Positions 14,124 through 17,259 of a DNA stretch of 17,259 bases are shown here, in pieces. Within the stretch, counting starts at the first letter, position 1. The number at the start of each line of letters is the position of its first letter. The translations under genes and the position numbers were made by a program. The notes under the pieces are model-generated. The model was not told where the DNA came from and made no database searches. It saw only the letters and a list, made by a program, of their open reading frames with translations. Origin of the DNA: an uncultured Muribaculaceae bacterium. Lineage in GTDB: Bacteria > Bacteroidota > Bacteroidia > Bacteroidales > Muribaculaceae. The DNA lies in the NCBI GenBank assembly GCA_910588035.1, contig CAJUPY010000034.1, positions 1 through 17,259 of the forward strand. Reading direction: 5' to 3'.

Positions 14124-14534
14124 TTAAGCTTCAGTTTTTGCGTTATCAATTGTATCTACGAACAGGGTCACATGGTTAGAGCGCTTGCGGATTCTGTAGC
14201 CACGTCCCTGGGGAGCTGTGCGGAGGCGTTTCAACATCGGAGCGCAGTCAACAAAGATAGTGCTGATGTAAAGTTCGCCGCTCTCTGCCTTGCGTTCGTT
14301 CTTTGCTTCCCAGTTGGCGATTGCCGAACGGAGAAGCTTCTCGATCTTGGCAGCAGCTTCCTTGTTAGAGAATTTCAGAATGCCGAGTGCGCGGAACACC
14401 TCTTTGCCGCGGACGAGGTCAGCTACAAGACGCATCTTGCGCGGAGACGAGGGTATATTTGTGAGCTTCGCGAAAGACTGTGTTTTCAGTGCTTCCTTGC
14501 GAGCTTCGGCTGATTGTCTTTTTCTTACACCCAT
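14124..14534 (-). CDS. rplV: 50S ribosomal protein L22 (uL22)
   Basis: uL22 sends a beta-hairpin into the exit tunnel, at the site altered in some macrolide-resistant strains. The 136-residue product begins with a basic segment, then NIPSSPRKMRLVADLVRGK (about 26-44). Its tunnel loop falls at about 98-118 with LKRLRTAPQGRGYRIRKRSN, normal in length, so no obvious resistance-type deletion is visible. It follows rpsS after 48 nt of A/T-rich DNA. Confidence 0.98.
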   Translation of the reverse strand: MGVRKRQSAEARKEALKTQSFAKLTNIPSSPRKMRLVADLVRGKEVFRALGILKFSNKEAAAKIEKLLRSAIANWEAKNERKAESGELYISTIFVDCAPMLKRLRTAPQGRGYRIRKRSNHVTLFVDTIDNAKTEA

Positions 14535-14582
14535 TTTATTTAATTTCTTTTTCTATTTCAAAATTATTTAATCGGGGCCTGC

Positions 14583-14852
14583 TTATTTTTTCTTGTTGCC
14601 TGCGTGACCGCGGAACGTGCGTGTCGGGGCAAACTCGCCGAGTTTGTGACCGACCATGTTCTCGGTAACGTAAACGGGGATGAACTTGTTACCGTTATGA
14701 ACGGCGAAAGTATGTCCGACGAACTCGGGGGCAATCATTGAAGCGCGGCTCCAGGTCTTTATGACAGCCTTTTTGCCGGTTTCATCCATTGCGGCTACTT
14801 TCTTTTCAAGTTTCACGCTGATAAACGGGCCTTTTTTTAATGAACGACTCAT
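14583..14852 (-). CDS. rpsS: 30S ribosomal protein S19 (uS19)
   Basis: uS19 is in the head of the small subunit, in complex with uS13. The 89-residue product starts MSRSLKKGPFISVKLEKKV, followed by IKTWSRASMIAPEFVGHTFAVHNG-like sequence (residues 28-52) and HKLGEFAPTRTFRGH, the family hallmark. It is of normal length, 20 nt after rplB. Confidence 0.99.
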   Translation of the reverse strand: MSRSLKKGPFISVKLEKKVAAMDETGKKAVIKTWSRASMIAPEFVGHTFAVHNGNKFIPVYVTENMVGHKLGEFAPTRTFRGHAGNKKK

Positions 14853-14872
14853 AGTTGTTTGTTTAAATCAGA

Positions 14873-15739
14873 TTACTTTTTTCTTCTTTCGATGATATAC
14901 TTCGAAGATGTCTTCTTGGGAGCGCGTGTCTTGAGACCCTTAGAGTAGAGACCCTTGCGTGAGCGGGGATGTCCACCTGAGGCACGTCCCTCGCCACCAC
15001 CCATGGGGTGATCGACAGGGTTCATGACAACACCGCGGTTGCGGGGACGACGGCCAAGCCAGCGTGAACGGCCTGCCTTACCCGAGCTTTCAAGCGAGTG
15101 CTCGCTGTTGCCGACTACGCCGACAGTAGCTTTGCATTTCGCGAGAACCTTGCGTGTTTCTCCTGAAGGTAATTTGATGATCGCATAGTCGCCTTCGCGA
15201 GAGATGAGCTGAGCGAAAGTACCGGCTGAACGCGCCATGAACGCTCCCTGTCCGGGACGGAGCTCAATGTTGTGGATGAGCGTACCGACGGGGATTTTGC
15301 TCAAGGGAAGCGCGTTGCCGACTTCGGGCGCAGCATTCTCGCCGCTGACGACCGTAGTGCCAACTTCGAGTCCATTGGGTGCAATGATGTAGGACTTTGC
15401 ACCGTCGACGTAATACAACAGAGCGATACGGGCCGAACGGTTCGGATCGTACTCGATTGATTTCACGACGGCGGGCACACCGTCTTTTGTTCTCTTAAAG
15501 TCAATCACGCGGTAGTTGCGTTTGTGACCGCCACCCATGTAGCGGGTAGTGAGGTGACCTTCGCCGTTACGGCCTCCGGTACTTTTCTTACCGCCTGTAA
15601 GAGATTTTTCTGGTGCGTTAGCAGTTGATGTGCGCGTAACGATCTCGCCGTTGACTTTAACGGCCTCTGTGCGCTTGAAGACACCAATAATCTTGTGACG
15701 TTGCCCCGGTGTAGTGGGCTTGAACTTTTTTACTGCCAT
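14873..15739 (-). CDS. rplB: 50S ribosomal protein L2 (uL2) with N-terminal insertion
   Basis: uL2 is near the peptidyl transferase centre and is needed for subunit joining. The start MAVKKFKPTTPGQRHKIIG, the middle RSARIALLYYVDG and the C-terminal VVMNPVDHPMGGGEGRASGG (with the essential His) are textbook. At 288 residues it is about 14 longer than the usual roughly 274. The extra residues fall between PGQRHKIIG and the GGRN motif, in a segment containing KVNGEIVTRTS (about 22-41). It lies 6 nt after rplW. The frame is intact, so the insertion is a genuine difference. Confidence 0.99.
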   Translation of the reverse strand: MAVKKFKPTTPGQRHKIIGVFKRTEAVKVNGEIVTRTSTANAPEKSLTGGKKSTGGRNGEGHLTTRYMGGGHKRNYRVIDFKRTKDGVPAVVKSIEYDPNRSARIALLYYVDGAKSYIIAPNGLEVGTTVVSGENAAPEVGNALPLSKIPVGTLIHNIELRPGQGAFMARSAGTFAQLISREGDYAIIKLPSGETRKVLAKCKATVGVVGNSEHSLESSGKAGRSRWLGRRPRNRGVVMNPVDHPMGGGEGRASGGHPRSRKGLYSKGLKTRAPKKTSSKYIIERRKK

Positions 15740-15745
15740 TTCTTA

Positions 15746-16036
15746 TTATATATTGCTGTAGAAGTCAATGTTTTGTCCTTCGGCCAAAGTCACGATAGCT
15801 TTTTTGTAGCCAGACTTTGTTCCGCGGAGAAGGCCGCTCTTCGTGTAACGGCTCTTGTTCTTTGCTCTGACGATGAGAGTATTGACATTAACGACCTTTA
15901 CTCCATAGAGTTTCTCGACCAGATCCTTGATCTGATATTTGTTTGCGTCAAGCGACACACGGAAAGTGTAGCGGTTGAGCTTTTCAGTAAGCTGCGTTGC
16001 CTTTTCTGTTACGATAGGTTGGATCTTGATTTCCAT
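15746..16036 (-). CDS. rplW: 50S ribosomal protein L23 (uL23)
   Basis: uL23 forms the main docking site for trigger factor and SRP at the exit tunnel. The 96-residue product starts MEIKIQPIVTEKATQL, has the NRYTFRVSLDANKYQIKDLV core, and continues VEKLYGVKVVNVNTL. It ends with the short basic hairpin typical of the family. Unlike nearly all neighbours it has a perfect AGGAGG upstream. It lies 20 nt after rplD. Confidence 0.99.
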   Translation of the reverse strand: MEIKIQPIVTEKATQLTEKLNRYTFRVSLDANKYQIKDLVEKLYGVKVVNVNTLIVRAKNKSRYTKSGLLRGTKSGYKKAIVTLAEGQNIDFYSNI

Positions 16037-16042
16037 TGCTTG

Positions 16043-16048
16043 CCTCCT
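16043..16048 (-). promoter_or_regulatory. perfect Shine-Dalgarno before rplW
   Basis: The minus strand reads AGGAGG (within AGAGGAGG), with 6 nt to the rplW ATG at 16036. It lies in the rplD-rplW intergenic gap. This decides the start and is exceptional among the cluster's leaders. Confidence 0.87.
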
Positions 16049-16056
16049 CTGTGGAT

Positions 16057-16677
16057 TTAAAGTTTATTAATGACTTCAAGGCTACTCTCTGTCAAGACAA
16101 TAGCGTTGTTGTTGAGCAGCGAATATGTGTTAATGTCCTGCGCAGTCATCACTGAAGCGCCGGGCACATTTCGAGCCGACAAATATACGTTTTTTTCGCG
16201 GCTTGCTAAAACAAGAAGAAGTTTTTTGCCGTCAACTTTAAGATTCTTAGCAATTTTTAAGAAATCTTTAGTTTTGGGTGCTTCCAAAGAGAAGTCCTCA
16301 ACGATAATGATCTGATTATCCTGAGCCTTTACCGAGAGGGCTGACTTGCGTGCGAGAAGCTTGACTTTCTTGTTGAGCTTGAAACGGTAGTCACGGGGAC
16401 GGGGTCCGAAAACGCGTCCACCGCCGACAAGAACGGGAGAGTTGATGTCACCGATACGGCTGCCGCCGCCACCTTTCTGCTTGTGAAGCTTGCGGGTAGA
16501 ACCCGAAACCTCGCTGCGTTCTTTTGATTTGTGAGTTCCCTGACGCTGGTTAGCGAGGAACTGTTTTACATCGAGATAGAGGGCGTGCTCGTTGGCCTCG
16601 ATAGCGAAAACCTCGTCGTTGAGCTGGGCGCGACGACCGGTGTCTTCTCCGTTTATGTTATAGATTGCGAGTTCCAT
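16057..16677 (-). CDS. rplD: 50S ribosomal protein L4 (uL4)
   Basis: uL4 lines the exit-tunnel constriction with an extended loop. In E. coli it represses the S10 operon. The 206-residue product shows the loop region KLHKQKGGGGSRIGD (about 63-77) and RVFGPRPRDYRFKLNKKVK, then a C-terminal Rossmann-like part with LLLVLASREKNVYLSARN. Its ATG overlaps the rplC stop by one base (TAATG), so the two are translationally coupled. Confidence 0.99.
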   Translation of the reverse strand: MELAIYNINGEDTGRRAQLNDEVFAIEANEHALYLDVKQFLANQRQGTHKSKERSEVSGSTRKLHKQKGGGGSRIGDINSPVLVGGGRVFGPRPRDYRFKLNKKVKLLARKSALSVKAQDNQIIIVEDFSLEAPKTKDFLKIAKNLKVDGKKLLLVLASREKNVYLSARNVPGASVMTAQDINTYSLLNNNAIVLTESSLEVINKL

Positions 16678-17259
16678 TATTTCTCAATTAATACGATTGA
16701 ACCTTTACTTCCGGGAATTGAACCCTTGATCATCAGAATGTTGTGTTCGGGAATAACCTTCACAACCTGGAGGTTTTGAACTGTTACACGCTCGTTACCC
16801 ATCTGGCCTGCCATGCGCATTCCTTTGAATACTTTAGCGGGGTAAGAACAAGCACCGATAGAACCGGGAGCGCGAAGACGGTTGTGCTGACCGTGGGTTG
16901 TCTGGCCGACACCGCCGAAGCCGTGACGCTTGACAACGCCCTGGAAGCCTTTACCTTTCGAAGTGCCGACGATGTCGACGAAATCGCTTTCTGAGAAAAA
17001 GTCAACTGAGATTGTGTCGCCGAGTTTATACTCGCCTTCAAATCCCTTGAACTCGGCCAAGTGACGCTTGGGAGCTACGCCGGCAGCTTTGAAGTGTCCG
17101 AGTTCGGGCTTGGTGCAGTGTTTTTCTTTCTGCTCCTGGAAACCGAGCTGAATAGCTTCGTATCCGTCTTTCTCAACGGTCTTGATCTGCGTAACAACAC
17201 AAGGGCCTACTTCGATAACAGTGCACGGCACGTTTTTGCCGTCGGCACTGAAAACGGAT
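16677..17259 (-). CDS. rplC: 50S ribosomal protein L3 (uL3), 5' end outside window
   Basis: uL3 starts large-subunit assembly and reaches the peptidyl transferase centre. The frame is open to the right edge: SVFSADGKN at the edge joins VPCTVIEVGPCVVTQIKTV, so only about the first dozen residues (usually MPGLLGKKIGMT) are missing. The internal GTG at 17231 is therefore not the start. The central loop GFGGVGQTTHGQHNRLRAPG and the C-terminus are normal. It overlaps rplD by one base. rpsJ presumably lies upstream, outside the window. Confidence 0.98.
   Translation of the reverse strand, partial: SVFSADGKNVPCTVIEVGPCVVTQIKTVEKDGYEAIQLGFQEQKEKHCTKPELGHFKAAGVAPKRHLAEFKGFEGEYKLGDTISVDFFSESDFVDIVGTSKGKGFQGVVKRHGFGGVGQTTHGQHNRLRAPGSIGACSYPAKVFKGMRMAGQMGNERVTVQNLQVVKVIPEHNILMIKGSIPGSKGSIVLIEK

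Noticed and set aside
14186..14240. Possible macrolide-resistance change in the L22 tunnel loop
   Set aside because: The loop looks normal in length by eye and no known deletion is evident.
14559..14566. Exact TAATTTTG -7-like box in the rpsS-rplV gap
   Set aside because: No TTG lies 19-21 nt upstream, the gap is A/T rich and the genes are tightly ordered, so a chance match is likelier than an internal promoter.
17229..17231. GTG as the rplC start codon
   Set aside because: The frame stays open to the window edge and the added residues SVFSADGKN match the L3 family, so the true start is outside.
1..17259. Mobile element, CRISPR array, tRNA or phage genes
   Set aside because: No direct-repeat/spacer pattern, transposase, integrase or tRNA-like cloverleaf was seen; the window is nearly filled by conserved genes.

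Overview
The window is almost entirely one long minus-strand ribosomal-protein gene cluster (joined S10, spc and alpha operons) from a member of the Bacteroidota, most likely order Bacteroidales and possibly close to Muribaculaceae/Bacteroides. Support for this: the gene order secY-map-infA-rpmJ-rpsM-rpsK-rpsD-rpoA-rplQ; cysteine-free forms of bL36, uS14 and uS4; A/T-rich translation starts almost without Shine-Dalgarno sequences; TAnnTTTG-like promoter boxes; and a DUF1460 NlpC/P60-type amidase gene next door. The family-level assignment is inference from remembered sequences, not from a search.

Layout from the left edge. Positions 1-82 (minus) may hold the first codons of a divergent gene running off the window. 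188-1045 (plus) encodes a secreted DUF1460 amidase. It converges on the enolase gene (1120-2427, minus), and the two share a bidirectional hairpin terminator at 1069-1097. A strong minus-strand terminator at 2565-2602 closes the ribosomal cluster, and a candidate enolase promoter lies between it and eno. From 2633 to the right edge come 29 minus-strand genes. In transcription order they are rplC (5' end outside the window), rplD, rplW, rplB, rpsS, rplV, rpsC, rplP, rpmC, rpsQ, rplN, rplX, rplE, rpsN, rpsH, rplF, rplR, rpsE, rpmD, rplO, secY, map, infA, rpmJ, rpsM, rpsK, rpsD, rpoA and rplQ. Most gaps are 2-50 nt. The exceptions are 108 nt before rpsH and 205 nt before rpsD.

Together these genes supply large and small ribosomal subunit proteins, initiation factor IF-1, the SecY translocon channel, methionine aminopeptidase (which trims nascent chains) and the RNA polymerase alpha subunit, so synthesis of translation, secretion and transcription machinery is coupled.

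This is mainly a conserved housekeeping region and I see no mobile element, CRISPR array, phage or defence gene. The most interesting points are: (1) a 205-nt rpsK-rpsD spacer whose transcript can form an 8-bp + 7-bp H-type pseudoknot with a competing alternative pairing just upstream of S4, a candidate autoregulatory leader; (2) perfect AGGAGG Shine-Dalgarno sequences before only rplW and rplF, in a cluster otherwise lacking them; and (3) a roughly 14-residue insertion near the N-terminus of ribosomal protein L2.
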